61,852 nt of DNA from Akkermansia muciniphila (GTDB lineage: Bacteria > Verrucomicrobiota > Verrucomicrobiia > Verrucomicrobiales > Akkermansiaceae), in NCBI RefSeq assembly GCF_018709685.1, contig NZ_JABDHQ010000014.1, positions 1 to 61,852 on the forward strand. Reading direction: 5' to 3'. Of the stretch, positions 32,763-41,895 are shown in pieces; position 1 is the stretch's first letter, and every line of letters begins with the position of its first letter. The notes under the pieces are model-generated. The model was not told where the DNA came from and did no database searches. It was given only the letters and a program-made list of their open reading frames with translations. The translations under genes were made by a program, and so were the position numbers.

Positions 32763-35315
32763 ATGCACCTCTCACGTCACCTTACCCGATTCTCCAGGGC
32801 CTGGGGCTCCGCTCTCGCCGCCCTGGTGCTGATTGCCGCCCCCGCCGCGAATGCCTCTTTTTCCGTGGAAGTCCAGCCCGCCGGAACCATTCCGGACCTG
32901 CCGGACCCGGTAGGCCGCGCCGGCATGGTTGCAGGAACCGTTACGGAGGATGACGGCACCCAGTCCATCATTGCCGCGGGCGGGGCCAACTTCCCCCATG
33001 CCGCGCCGGGCGCCGCCACTCCGGAGGAACGCGGCCCCAAGGTATATTACCAGGATATTTTCAAACTCCGCAACGGCCAATGGAGCAAGGCCGGAACACT
33101 CCCTGTTCCGCTGGGTTATGCCGCCTTCGGCAGTATTGGCAAGGGGCTGGCGGCAGCCGGCGGCCATAACGCGGAAGGCATCCTGACGGACGCCCTGCTG
33201 ATCAAGGCGGACGGTTCCGTGGAGAAGCTGCCTCCCCTCCCCGTTCCCATCACGGAAGCCGCCTGCGCCTTCCACGGGAACAAGCTGTTCGTCATCGGCG
33301 GACGGGACGCGGAACAGCCGGAAGCGGCGCTCAACACCATTTACATGCTGGATACCACGCCGGATACGGCCAAAATGAAGTGGCAGCAGCTGCCGCCCTT
33401 CCACGGACCGGGCCGCATTCTTTCCACCGCCGCCATTTGTGACGGCACGCTGTTCATCGCGGGCGGCTGCACCCTTTCCAAAGACGCCTCCGGAGAAATC
33501 GCCAGAACGTACCTTTCCGACCTGATTGATTACAACATGACGTCCAACAATTCCTCCGAGTGGGGCGCCATGAGCAAGCAGCCGCTCGCCGGGCCGGGAA
33601 CGCCCGTGGCCGCCGCCGCAGGACCGGCCCCGGTGCGTGAAAACGCCATCCTCCTGATCGGCGGGGACAAGCGCGGCAACGCGCCGGACGCGTCCAAACC
33701 CGTGGTCCAGTCCAGGGACATCCTGGCCTATGACGTCATCAAGAACACCTGGACGCATGAGGGGGAATGGCCCGTCGGCATCGCCACGGCGCCCGCCATC
33801 GTCAAGGGGACAGAAATCATGACCATCAGCGGGGAGACCGCTCCGGGGGTGCGGACCGCCGTGAACGCCTCCGCCACTGCGGGCTACCATTTTGAAATGA
33901 GCATGGTGGATTACGCCGTCCTCATCCTGACCGTGATCGTGATGGCCATCATCATCGTCTCCGCCATGCGCCACGGCGTTAAAAACGTCTCCGCCGTCAC
34001 GGACCCGAACACCAGGCCCGGCCTGTGGGCCTGGGTGGCCGTGATCGTCCTGTGGTTCGTGGTGATGCTGAATTACTTTGACCGCCAGCTTCTCTCCGCC
34101 CTGCATGAACCCATCGTCCGGGACATCCCGCAGACGGAGGCCCAGTTCGGCATGGTTACCTCCGTCTTCCTGCTGATTTACGCCCTGCTCAGCCCCGTGG
34201 GGGGCTTTCTGGCGGACCGTTACAGCCGCCGCCTGATGATCCTGTGCTCCCTTGTGGTCTGGTCCGTGGTCACGTGGTGGACCGGCCACGCGGAGGATTA
34301 CACGTCCCTGCTCATTGCGCGCGGCGCCATGGGCATCAGTGAGGCCTTTTACATTCCCGCCGCCCTGGCCCTGATTACGGACTACCACCGGGGCAGCACG
34401 CGCTCCATCGCCACGGGCCTGCACATGAGCGGCATTTACGTGGGCATGGCCGTAGCGGGCTTCGGCGCCACCATGGCGTCATGGACGGGCTGGCGCATGA
34501 CCTTCGCCCTGTTCGGCCTGATCGGCGTGGCGTACGCCATCGTCCTCATCCTGTTCCTGAAAGACCCCGGCAGGGCCCCGGCGGATACGGCCCTGGCGCG
34601 GAAGCCCTCCAAGCCGGAGGAAAAGACCGTGCTGATCAATGTGGACAATGACGAGCAGGCCATCAAGGAACCCGCCTCCAGTCTTTCCACCGGAGCCGTC
34701 CTCTCCAGCCTGTTGAGCGGCCGCCCCATGTGGATGCTCCTGGCCGTGGTGGCGTTTGCAGGCGCCGGCAACTGGTTCCTGCTCACCTGGTACCCCACCC
34801 TGCTGCAGGATAAATACCAGCTTTCCTCCGCGGAGGCCGGCCCCGCCGCCACCCTGTGGAGCTCCGTAGCCAAGTACGTGGCCGTGCTGGGCGGCGCCAT
34901 CCTGGCGGACATGTGGTACAAGCGCAACAAGCGCGCCCGCGCCCTGGTGCCCGGCATCACCTTCACCATCTCCGGCCCGCTGGTGGTGCTGGCGCTGCTG
35001 CCCGGCATCTTCGGCTGGGACATTGCGGTACCCCTCGTGCTCATGCTGGGGCTGGTCGCTACGCAGGGGCTGGCGCAAGGATCGCTGGACGCCACCCTCA
35101 TGCCTGTGCTACGCTCCCATATTGACGAGCGGTATTCCGCAACCGGCTACGGCCTCCTGAACCTCACGTCCGCGGGTGTGGGCGCCCTCATCTCCTTCTT
35201 CGGGGGATGGTTCAAGGACCAGGGCGTTCCGCTGACCACCACGCTGGCGGCGTCAGGCTGCCTGATGCTGTTCTGCGGCCTGCTGCTCCTGACGCTTCCG
35301 CGCCCCCAGCGCTGA
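32763..35315 (+). CDS. Kelch propeller fused to MFS transporter
   Basis: About 850 aa. A signal peptide (FSRAWGSALAALVLIAAPAANA) precedes a periplasmic Kelch propeller (residues about 35-375; SIIAAGGANFPHA, GLAAAGGHNAE, LFVIGGRDAE, LFIAGGCTLS, AILLIGGDKRG). A membrane helix at about 380-405 leads into a 12-helix MFS domain with NYFDRQLLSALHEPIVRDI, GFLADRYSRR, RGAMGISEAFYIPAALALI and, near residue 700, LADMWYKRNKR. The MFS part resembles anion/sugar-acid symporters (ACS-like). The design suggests that the propeller converts or captures a sugar, possibly sialic acid, before uptake. Start at 32763 rather than 32706, because the latter lies in the gene before. The neighbour is a free-standing Kelch protein. 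Confidence 0.88.
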   Translation: MHLSRHLTRFSRAWGSALAALVLIAAPAANASFSVEVQPAGTIPDLPDPVGRAGMVAGTVTEDDGTQSIIAAGGANFPHAAPGAATPEERGPKVYYQDIFKLRNGQWSKAGTLPVPLGYAAFGSIGKGLAAAGGHNAEGILTDALLIKADGSVEKLPPLPVPITEAACAFHGNKLFVIGGRDAEQPEAALNTIYMLDTTPDTAKMKWQQLPPFHGPGRILSTAAICDGTLFIAGGCTLSKDASGEIARTYLSDLIDYNMTSNNSSEWGAMSKQPLAGPGTPVAAAAGPAPVRENAILLIGGDKRGNAPDASKPVVQSRDILAYDVIKNTWTHEGEWPVGIATAPAIVKGTEIMTISGETAPGVRTAVNASATAGYHFEMSMVDYAVLILTVIVMAIIIVSAMRHGVKNVSAVTDPNTRPGLWAWVAVIVLWFVVMLNYFDRQLLSALHEPIVRDIPQTEAQFGMVTSVFLLIYALLSPVGGFLADRYSRRLMILCSLVVWSVVTWWTGHAEDYTSLLIARGAMGISEAFYIPAALALITDYHRGSTRSIATGLHMSGIYVGMAVAGFGATMASWTGWRMTFALFGLIGVAYAIVLILFLKDPGRAPADTALARKPSKPEEKTVLINVDNDEQAIKEPASSLSTGAVLSSLLSGRPMWMLLAVVAFAGAGNWFLLTWYPTLLQDKYQLSSAEAGPAATLWSSVAKYVAVLGGAILADMWYKRNKRARALVPGITFTISGPLVVLALLPGIFGWDIAVPLVLMLGLVATQGLAQGSLDATLMPVLRSHIDERYSATGYGLLNLTSAGVGALISFFGGWFKDQGVPLTTTLAASGCLMLFCGLLLLTLPRPQR

Positions 35316-35349
35316 CAGCTTCAATTCTCCCTACCCCCCACCCCGCCTG

Positions 35350-36531
35350 ATGAAGAATACCGCACGCCTCTGCCTGGTGACGGGAGCCCTGTGCTCCCTC
35401 TCCCTCCTTTCCACGGCCCAGGGCCGCACCTGGACCAGCGTCCAGGGAAAAAGCCTGGAAGCCGAGTTCGTCAAGCTGGACGGCCAGAAAGCCGTGCTGA
35501 AACGTTCCGGCGGCCAGACCGTCTCCATCCCCCTGGCCCAGCTTTCCCAAGGAGACCGGGATTTCATTGCGGAACAGGGAAAGGGAAGCTCCTCCGCCAA
35601 TCCCGCGGACAATTACCACCTGCCGTGGCCCCGGACCGTCAAATGCCCGGACAATTTCAAGGTGGAAACCATCAAGGAGGAAAAAGGGGAGTATATTTAT
35701 GAAACGCCCCATTTCCGCTTTATTTGCGACGCCCGGCTGGGCGCGGGCATGATCAAGCGGCTGGGGCTTCTGTTTGAAGCCACCCACTTGGCGAACAAGT
35801 CCCTGCCCATCGGCAACATTCCTCCGCACGACGATTCCGCCAAATTCCCCGCCTACCTGTACGAGAAATTCAGCACGTACCTGGAGAACGGCGGGCGTGA
35901 AGGCACGGCAGGCATTTTCCTGGGGACCACGCGCCCCGGAGACCGCGGCAAAATCCTGGTTCCGTTTGATTCCCTGGGCGTCAAGACCATGGGGAGCACG
36001 TACATCATTGACCGTGACAAGGATTCCTCCACCCTCATCCATGAACTGACGCACCAGCTCATGTCCCCGCAGGCCAAGCAGGCAAGCTGGTTCTGTGAAG
36101 GTTCCGCGGAATACATGGGGATGACCCCGTATTCCGGAGGCCGTTTCAACTTCGGGGCCAACCGCTCCCACATCGTCGCCCGCGTGACGGAATACGGCAA
36201 GAAAAACACCGGGGGCCGCGCCCTGGGGGACGATTTTGAAGCGCCCGGCCTGGAGGCGTACATGAACATGCCTTATGACCAGTTCACGGGGGAGAACGCC
36301 AACCTGCATTACGGGCTGGCCGCCCTGATGGCGTATTATTTTTACCACATGGACGGCAAGGGGGACGGCCAGCGCATCAAGAATTACATGAAGGCCATCC
36401 AGTCCGGCGCCAGGGAGAAGGAAGCGCAGAAACTCCTCCTGGACGGCCGCAGCTATGCGGAGCTGGCCAAGGAGATTGAACAGAAATGGCGCAAGGCGGG
36501 CATTAAAATCCGCTTCCGCATCTCTTCCTGA
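35350..36531 (+). CDS. secreted HExxH protein with SHD1-like domain
   Basis: 393 aa. A signal peptide (about residues 1-25) precedes an SHD1-like domain (RTWTSVQGKSLEAEFVKLDG ... LAQLSQGDRDF, 26-72). The rest contains HELTH at 231-235 and, 15 residues on, WFCEGSAEYMG with candidate third zinc ligands Glu250 or Glu254, the pattern of gluzincin-like DUF1570 proteins. Catalysis is probable but not shown. Near the C-terminus is a helical segment YGLAALMAYYFYHMDG. It follows the Kelch-MFS gene after 34 nt. Could be peptidase or pseudo-peptidase; substrate unknown. Confidence 0.75.
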   Translation: MKNTARLCLVTGALCSLSLLSTAQGRTWTSVQGKSLEAEFVKLDGQKAVLKRSGGQTVSIPLAQLSQGDRDFIAEQGKGSSSANPADNYHLPWPRTVKCPDNFKVETIKEEKGEYIYETPHFRFICDARLGAGMIKRLGLLFEATHLANKSLPIGNIPPHDDSAKFPAYLYEKFSTYLENGGREGTAGIFLGTTRPGDRGKILVPFDSLGVKTMGSTYIIDRDKDSSTLIHELTHQLMSPQAKQASWFCEGSAEYMGMTPYSGGRFNFGANRSHIVARVTEYGKKNTGGRALGDDFEAPGLEAYMNMPYDQFTGENANLHYGLAALMAYYFYHMDGKGDGQRIKNYMKAIQSGAREKEAQKLLLDGRSYAELAKEIEQKWRKAGIKIRFRISS

Positions 36532-36589
36532 GCCGCGCTCCGTGTGCCCCGTCCGGAATGATGCGGACAGTCTGTGCCCTGAAAAACCG

Positions 36590-36617
36590 TTGACATGGCA
36601 GGGAAAGGCGGCACACT
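36590..36617 (+). promoter_or_regulatory. candidate mfd promoter
   Basis: Consensus -35 TTGACA (36590-36595), 16 nt spacer, weak -10 CACACT (36612-36617). The first in-frame ATG (36595) lies inside this promoter, which supports the later start at 36646. Confidence 0.5.
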
Positions 36618-36645
36618 CCCTGACAGCAGGGGTTATCAGACAAGC

Positions 36646-39600
36646 ATGGCAGAAGACGCTTCCATATCCGCCCTGATGGACAGGGTGGCCCGGACCGCAC
36701 CCTTCCACCGGGAGCTGGCCAAACTGGGCACGGAGGAACAGGCGGTTTTCGACCACACTTCCCTGCCGGGCGTCCCGTTTGTGGCGGCCCTGTGCATCCG
36801 CGCCATTCCGGAAACCGCCCGCGCCTGGGTGGTAACGCCCCATCTGAGGGCGCAGGAATCCATCGCTGCGCAGTTGGAAACCTGGGGAGTCAGGAACATC
36901 CTGTTCGTCCCGGAAAAAGAAGTGGCGCTTGGGGAGGAAGTAGGCGATCCGGAACTTGCCGCAGAACGTCTGAATGTCCTTCACCGCATTGCTTCCGGAA
37001 GCCTGGGCAAGCAGACCATCGTGGTGGCGGAAGGCAGCCTGAATGACGAGGTTCCCTCCGTCAACGGCATGCAGAACCAGGGGATGACCCTGAAAACGGG
37101 AGAAACTCATGCCCCCGACGAGTTGATCAAGCTGTTTACGGAGGCAGGCTTTGAAGGAGTTCCGCAGGTCATTTCCCGCGGGCAGTGGTCGCGCCGCGGC
37201 GGCATTCTGGACATTTTTCCGCTCCAGTCCTCCCACCCCGTGCGCCTGGAGTTTTTTGACGACGAGATTGAATCCATCCGGGAATTCGACGTAGATTCCC
37301 AGATTTCCTTCCGGAAGGTGGAGCACGTCAACCTGGTGCTGACGGAGGCGGCGGGCGTGGAAACCCTCCGGGACTGGATCAAACCGGGAGACGTAGTAAT
37401 CACCGCCCCCTTCTGCAAGGAGCGCGGGAACGCCTGCATCCTCACTGCCCCGCCGGAGAACGCGGAGGGGGAGGAGGATTTTTCCCTGGCCATCCATGAG
37501 AACCCCCTGGGCAGCTTTGACGCCGGGGACTTCGTGATGCAGGAGATGCGCCGGGAGCTGGCGGAACGCCAGATCCGCGAGTGGCTGGACCGGAAGTGGA
37601 ACGTCAGCATGTTCTTTCCCAATGAAGGGGAGGAGGAGCGCTTCCGGGACATCTGCGCCGGAACGCCCGCGCTGCTTTCCATCACGGCCCTGCGCGGGGA
37701 CCTGCCCGCGGGCTTCAGCATTCCGGGTGCAAAAACGGCCGTGCTTTCTTCCTCGGAATTGTTCGGCAGGTACCAGTCCGCCACCGCGCGCCGCCGCGCC
37801 AGCCGGGAAGACAAGGCGCGCAAGGCCCGTGCGCAGGCCTCCCTGAAGGACATCAACCCCGGGGACCTGGTGGTACACACCAGCTACGGCATCGGCAAGT
37901 TCATCAATATTTCCACCTCCCCGGATTCCGGAGACGAGGAAATGAACATCCTCTACCGGGATAATACCATCCTGCACGTTCCCCTCAGCCAGGCGCACCT
38001 GGTTTCACGTTACATCGGCCTGGGGAGCAAGACGCCGGAACTCAACAAGCTGGGGGACGCCAAATGGCAGCGCGCCAAAAAGTCCGCGGAACGCTCCGTG
38101 GCGGATTACGCCGCCCAGCTCCTGAACGTGCAGGCGGAACGCCAGACGGGGAAAGGCTACAGCCACCCGCCGGACAGCAAATGGATGTGGGAGTTTGAAA
38201 GCTCCTTCCCCTTCCGGGAGACGCAGGACCAGCTCCGCGCCATCGCCCAGACGAAGGCGGACATGGAAGGCCCGCGCCCCATGGACCGCCTGATCTGCGG
38301 GGACGTGGGCTTCGGCAAGACGGAGGTGGCCATCCGCGCCGCCTTCAAGTGCGTGACGGGCGGACGCCAGGTGGCCGTGCTGGTGCCCACCACCGTGCTG
38401 GCGGAACAGCATTTCCGGACGTTCAAGTCACGCATGAGCGAATATCCCGTGCGGATTGAAATGCTCAGCCGCTTCAGCAGCGCGGCGGACGTCCGCTCCA
38501 CGCTGGAAGGGCTGAGGACGGGGGCCGTGGACATCGTCATCGGCACGCACCGCCTTATTTCGGACGACGTCTCCATCAAGAACCTGGGCCTGGTGGTGAT
38601 TGACGAGGAACAGCGCTTCGGCGTCAGGCACAAGGAAAAGTTCAAGGAACGCTTCAAGGGGATAGACGTGCTTACGCTTTCCGCCACGCCCATTCCACGC
38701 ACACTGTACATTGCCCTGATGGGCGCGCGGGACATGAGTTCCATTGAGACGCCGCCCGTCAACCGCCAGCCCGTGCAGACGAGCGTATGCCCCTATGACG
38801 AGCGCATCATGAAGAAGGCCATGGAGCGTGAACTGGAACGCGGCGGCCAGATTTTCCTGCTGCACAACCGGGTCAAGACCATCGAACTGTTCCGGGACCG
38901 CATCCAGGCCCTGGTTCCCAAGGCCCGCATTGTCATCGGCCACGGGCAGATGCCCAAGGACGAGCTGGAAAAGGTCATGCGCACCTTTGTGAACGGTGAT
39001 GCGGACATCCTGCTGGCGACCACCATCATTGAATCCGGCATCGACATCCCGAACGCCAACACCATCATCATTGACCGCGCGGACCGCTTCGGCCTGGCGG
39101 ACCTGTACCAGCTCCGCGGCCGCGTGGGCCGCGCCGGGCACCGCGCCTACGCGTACCTCATGCTCCCCCGGTCCGCCGCCACCACGGGAGACGCCCGCAA
39201 GCGCGTCTCCGCCATCAAGCAGTACACGGAGCTGGGTTCCGGCTTCAAGATAGCCATGCGGGACCTGGAAATCCGCGGCGCGGGCAACCTGCTGGGCACC
39301 CAGCAGAGCGGCCACATCGCCGCCATCGGCTTTGACCTGTACTGCCAGCTTCTCCAGCAGTCCATCTCCCACATGCAGGGCAAGCACATGGCCCCGCGGC
39401 CGGATGCGGCCCTGAGAACGGATTTCATCGTGAACAGCGAGACGCAGTTCGCCGCCAAATCCCGCAAGGATTATCTGGGAGCCTTCCTGCCCCGGGAGTA
39501 TATCAGCGACGCCGCCCTGCGCATCGCCGCGTACAAGGACCTGGCGGCCGTCCGCACCCTGAAAGAAGCGGACGCCCTGCTCCGCGCGTGGGAAGACCGC

Positions 39601-39822
39601 TTCGGGCCTGCACCGGAAACGGTGCATCATCTGCTGGATTCCCACAAAATCAAGATACTGGCCTCCAAGGCCAACATCTCCATGGTGGAGATCAGCGGCC
39701 AGCGCCTGATGCTGACCAGGAACGGGGATTTCATCCTGCTGTCCAACAAGTTCCCGCGGCTGGCAAGCGCCAGTCCCGCAGACAAGCTCCGGGAGGCGCT
39801 GGAAATGCTGAAGAACATTTAA
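36646..39822 (+). CDS. mfd: transcription-repair coupling factor Mfd
   Basis: Removes RNA polymerase stalled at DNA damage and recruits UvrA. 1058 aa from the chosen start (MAEDASISAL). Domains: UvrB-like D1-D2 (residues 1-300, SRGQWSRRGGILDIFPLQSS), the CarD-like polymerase-interaction domain at about 400 (GDLVVHTSYGIGKF), the translocase with Walker A ICGDVGFGKTEVAIRAA, DEEQRFGVRHKEKFK, TLSATPIPRTLY, the second RecA fold (TTIIESGIDIPNANT, QLRGRVGRAGHRAYAYL) and a C-terminal TRCF domain. Slightly shorter than the E. coli protein (1148). An upstream in-frame ATG lies inside a promoter-like TTGACA and was rejected. Confidence 0.96.
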   Translation: MAEDASISALMDRVARTAPFHRELAKLGTEEQAVFDHTSLPGVPFVAALCIRAIPETARAWVVTPHLRAQESIAAQLETWGVRNILFVPEKEVALGEEVGDPELAAERLNVLHRIASGSLGKQTIVVAEGSLNDEVPSVNGMQNQGMTLKTGETHAPDELIKLFTEAGFEGVPQVISRGQWSRRGGILDIFPLQSSHPVRLEFFDDEIESIREFDVDSQISFRKVEHVNLVLTEAAGVETLRDWIKPGDVVITAPFCKERGNACILTAPPENAEGEEDFSLAIHENPLGSFDAGDFVMQEMRRELAERQIREWLDRKWNVSMFFPNEGEEERFRDICAGTPALLSITALRGDLPAGFSIPGAKTAVLSSSELFGRYQSATARRRASREDKARKARAQASLKDINPGDLVVHTSYGIGKFINISTSPDSGDEEMNILYRDNTILHVPLSQAHLVSRYIGLGSKTPELNKLGDAKWQRAKKSAERSVADYAAQLLNVQAERQTGKGYSHPPDSKWMWEFESSFPFRETQDQLRAIAQTKADMEGPRPMDRLICGDVGFGKTEVAIRAAFKCVTGGRQVAVLVPTTVLAEQHFRTFKSRMSEYPVRIEMLSRFSSAADVRSTLEGLRTGAVDIVIGTHRLISDDVSIKNLGLVVIDEEQRFGVRHKEKFKERFKGIDVLTLSATPIPRTLYIALMGARDMSSIETPPVNRQPVQTSVCPYDERIMKKAMERELERGGQIFLLHNRVKTIELFRDRIQALVPKARIVIGHGQMPKDELEKVMRTFVNGDADILLATTIIESGIDIPNANTIIIDRADRFGLADLYQLRGRVGRAGHRAYAYLMLPRSAATTGDARKRVSAIKQYTELGSGFKIAMRDLEIRGAGNLLGTQQSGHIAAIGFDLYCQLLQQSISHMQGKHMAPRPDAALRTDFIVNSETQFAAKSRKDYLGAFLPREYISDAALRIAAYKDLAAVRTLKEADALLRAWEDRFGPAPETVHHLLDSHKIKILASKANISMVEISGQRLMLTRNGDFILLSNKFPRLASASPADKLREALEMLKNI

Positions 39823-39901
39823 CAGGGGTCCGCTTTTTCCTCCGGACGCTTTCCTTGTAATGAACCGGCGTGCCGGGACGTATTCCATGAAAGGAGACGT
39901 T

Positions 39902-41833
39902 ATGAAGAACCTGATCATCCTCAGCAGCATTGCCGTACTGGCCGCATCCGGAACCGTGCGGGCGGGGGAACCCTCCGCCGCCATGGCATCCCCGGACGGC
40001 CTGCTCACCTGGAACCTGGCGGCCCGGGACGGAAAGGCCGGACATTCCCTGAATAAAAAGGGCCGGGTTGTTCTGGAGCCTTCCGCGCTCGGCATCGTGG
40101 TGGACGGCGCCGGCGTTGCGGACGGCATCACTGGATGGAGCGTGGAAAAGGTGCGGGAAAACGTTCGCGAGACCTTTGAAACGCGCGGCAAGTATCCGAC
40201 CGCCTCCGTCAATTTTAACGAGTACGTGGCTTCCGGGGACAATTCCGCCCTGCGCCTCCGCGCCCGCGTCTTCAATAACGGGGTGGCCTTCCGCTATGAA
40301 TGGACGGAGGACATGAAGAAAAAGCCCTCGCTCCACATCGGGGAGGAAAAAACTTCCTTCACGCTCCCGGAGCAGGCCGTCCTGTGGACCCAGGACGCCT
40401 CCTCCGCCCTGGGCCCCTGCGAGGGGGTATGGTCCCCGGCCAGAATAGCAGATTTCAAGAAAGACCCCGGCAATCCCCGCAGCCATATCCGCACCATGCC
40501 GGTTACGGCGGAACTGCCGGGCGGAGGATTCGCCCTGGTCCAGGAAGCCGCCAACTTCAACAGGCAGTGGAGCGGCATTAAATTCTCCCTTGAGGACGGC
40601 TCCTGCCGGGCCGTGCATTTCCAGAACCCGAGCGGCTTTGCCGTCCCTTCTTCCGTGGAGATGCCCTGGCGGGTCATTCTGGTGAATGACGATCTCAACG
40701 GCTTGGTCCGGAACGACATTATCCCCTCCCTGGCTCCGGAACCGGACAAAAATCTTTTCCCGGAAGGGGCCAAAACGTCCTGGATCAAGCCGGGCCGCTC
40801 CACCTGGACCTGGTGGGACCGGGGAAAAGTCCTTGAAGACGACCAGTACGCGTTTGTGGATATGGCCTCCGGCTTCGGCTGGGAATACCACCTGGTGGAT
40901 GAAGGATGGAAGAAATGGGGAAAGACCCTCCCGGAAAGCATGGAGAAGATCGCCCGGCTGGTCCGCTACGCCGCGGATAAGAAGGTAGGCATCTGGGTAT
41001 GGGTGCGCTGGTCCGACGTCAACGATCCCGCCAACAACTGGGAAAGCATGCGCAGCTTTTTCAGCGCCCTTGCCAAAACGGGCATCAGGGGAATCAAGAT
41101 AGACTTTATGGATTCCGCCTCACAGGAACGCCTGGCTTTTTATGACGCCGTGGCGGAAAACCTGGCGAAGAACAAGCTCATGGTCAACTTCCACGGAGCC
41201 AATACCCCCACCGGGGAGGAACGCTCCTGGCCGCATGAAATGAGCCGGGAGGGCATTTACGGAGGGGAACAGAACATCTGGGCGGCCATCGGCGGCCGGC
41301 ACTACTGCGCGCTGCCCTTCACGCGCCTCGTTTCCGGGCATGCCGACTTCACGGGCGGCTACTTCGGCCACGGGGAAAAATTGCGCGGCTCCTCCTGGCC
41401 CCTCCAGATAGCGGCCAACATCATATACACGTCCCCCATTCTGCACTGGGTTTCCAGCCCAGAGGACATGGAAGCGGCCTTTCCGCAGGGCTCCCCGGAA
41501 CGCGAGGCCGTTCGGAATATTCCCTCCGTGTGGGATGAAACCATCGTCCTGCCGCCGTCCGCCATCGGGGAATGCGCCGCCTTCGCCCGGCGCTCCGGGG
41601 ACCAGTGGTACATCGCCCTGATGAACGGGGACGGACAGGAACGCACGGTCTCCATCCCCCTGAAGTTCCTGGACAGGAATACGGCGTACCGGGCCACCAT
41701 CCTCCGCGACCTGCCTGAAAGGAACGACGGCTGGAAGGTGGAAACAGGGGAATTTTCTTCCAAAGACACCCTCCCCTTCACCATGCGAGTGAAGGGCGGC
41801 GGCATGGCGCGCCTGGTTCCCGCAGGCAGGTAA
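39902..41833 (+). CDS. GH97 glycoside hydrolase, probable retaining type (alpha-galactosidase-like)
   Basis: About 643 aa. An AAGGAG site precedes MKNLIILSSIAVLAASGTVRA, a signal peptide. An N-terminal beta-super-sandwich is followed by an (alpha/beta)8 barrel: GLVRNDIIPSL, WWDRGKVLEDDQYAFVDMA, YHLVDEGWKKWGK, GIKIDFMDSASQERLAFY, MVNFHGANTPTGEERSWPHE and EGIYGGEQNIWAA. In GH97 the Asp of the KIDF segment (Asp401) is the nucleophile in the retaining branch, while inverting SusB-type alpha-glucosidases lack it, so this looks like the alpha-galactosidase-like branch (inference). In a mucin-degrader it could remove terminal alpha-galactose. No Sus-like transporter is adjacent. Confidence 0.88.
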   Translation: MKNLIILSSIAVLAASGTVRAGEPSAAMASPDGLLTWNLAARDGKAGHSLNKKGRVVLEPSALGIVVDGAGVADGITGWSVEKVRENVRETFETRGKYPTASVNFNEYVASGDNSALRLRARVFNNGVAFRYEWTEDMKKKPSLHIGEEKTSFTLPEQAVLWTQDASSALGPCEGVWSPARIADFKKDPGNPRSHIRTMPVTAELPGGGFALVQEAANFNRQWSGIKFSLEDGSCRAVHFQNPSGFAVPSSVEMPWRVILVNDDLNGLVRNDIIPSLAPEPDKNLFPEGAKTSWIKPGRSTWTWWDRGKVLEDDQYAFVDMASGFGWEYHLVDEGWKKWGKTLPESMEKIARLVRYAADKKVGIWVWVRWSDVNDPANNWESMRSFFSALAKTGIRGIKIDFMDSASQERLAFYDAVAENLAKNKLMVNFHGANTPTGEERSWPHEMSREGIYGGEQNIWAAIGGRHYCALPFTRLVSGHADFTGGYFGHGEKLRGSSWPLQIAANIIYTSPILHWVSSPEDMEAAFPQGSPEREAVRNIPSVWDETIVLPPSAIGECAAFARRSGDQWYIALMNGDGQERTVSIPLKFLDRNTAYRATILRDLPERNDGWKVETGEFSSKDTLPFTMRVKGGGMARLVPAGR

Positions 41834-41895
41834 TATTCCCTGCCGCCGGAACGGCAACTCCCGTCATCCGTAAACCACGTGGAAGCGGAAAAAGG

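Noticed and set aside
35212-37998. Long leftward open frame of over 900 codons
   Set aside because: It lies antisense to the Kelch-MFS, zinc-peptidase-like and mfd genes, and its composition (His/Gly/Arg-rich) reflects GC-rich third positions of the real genes.
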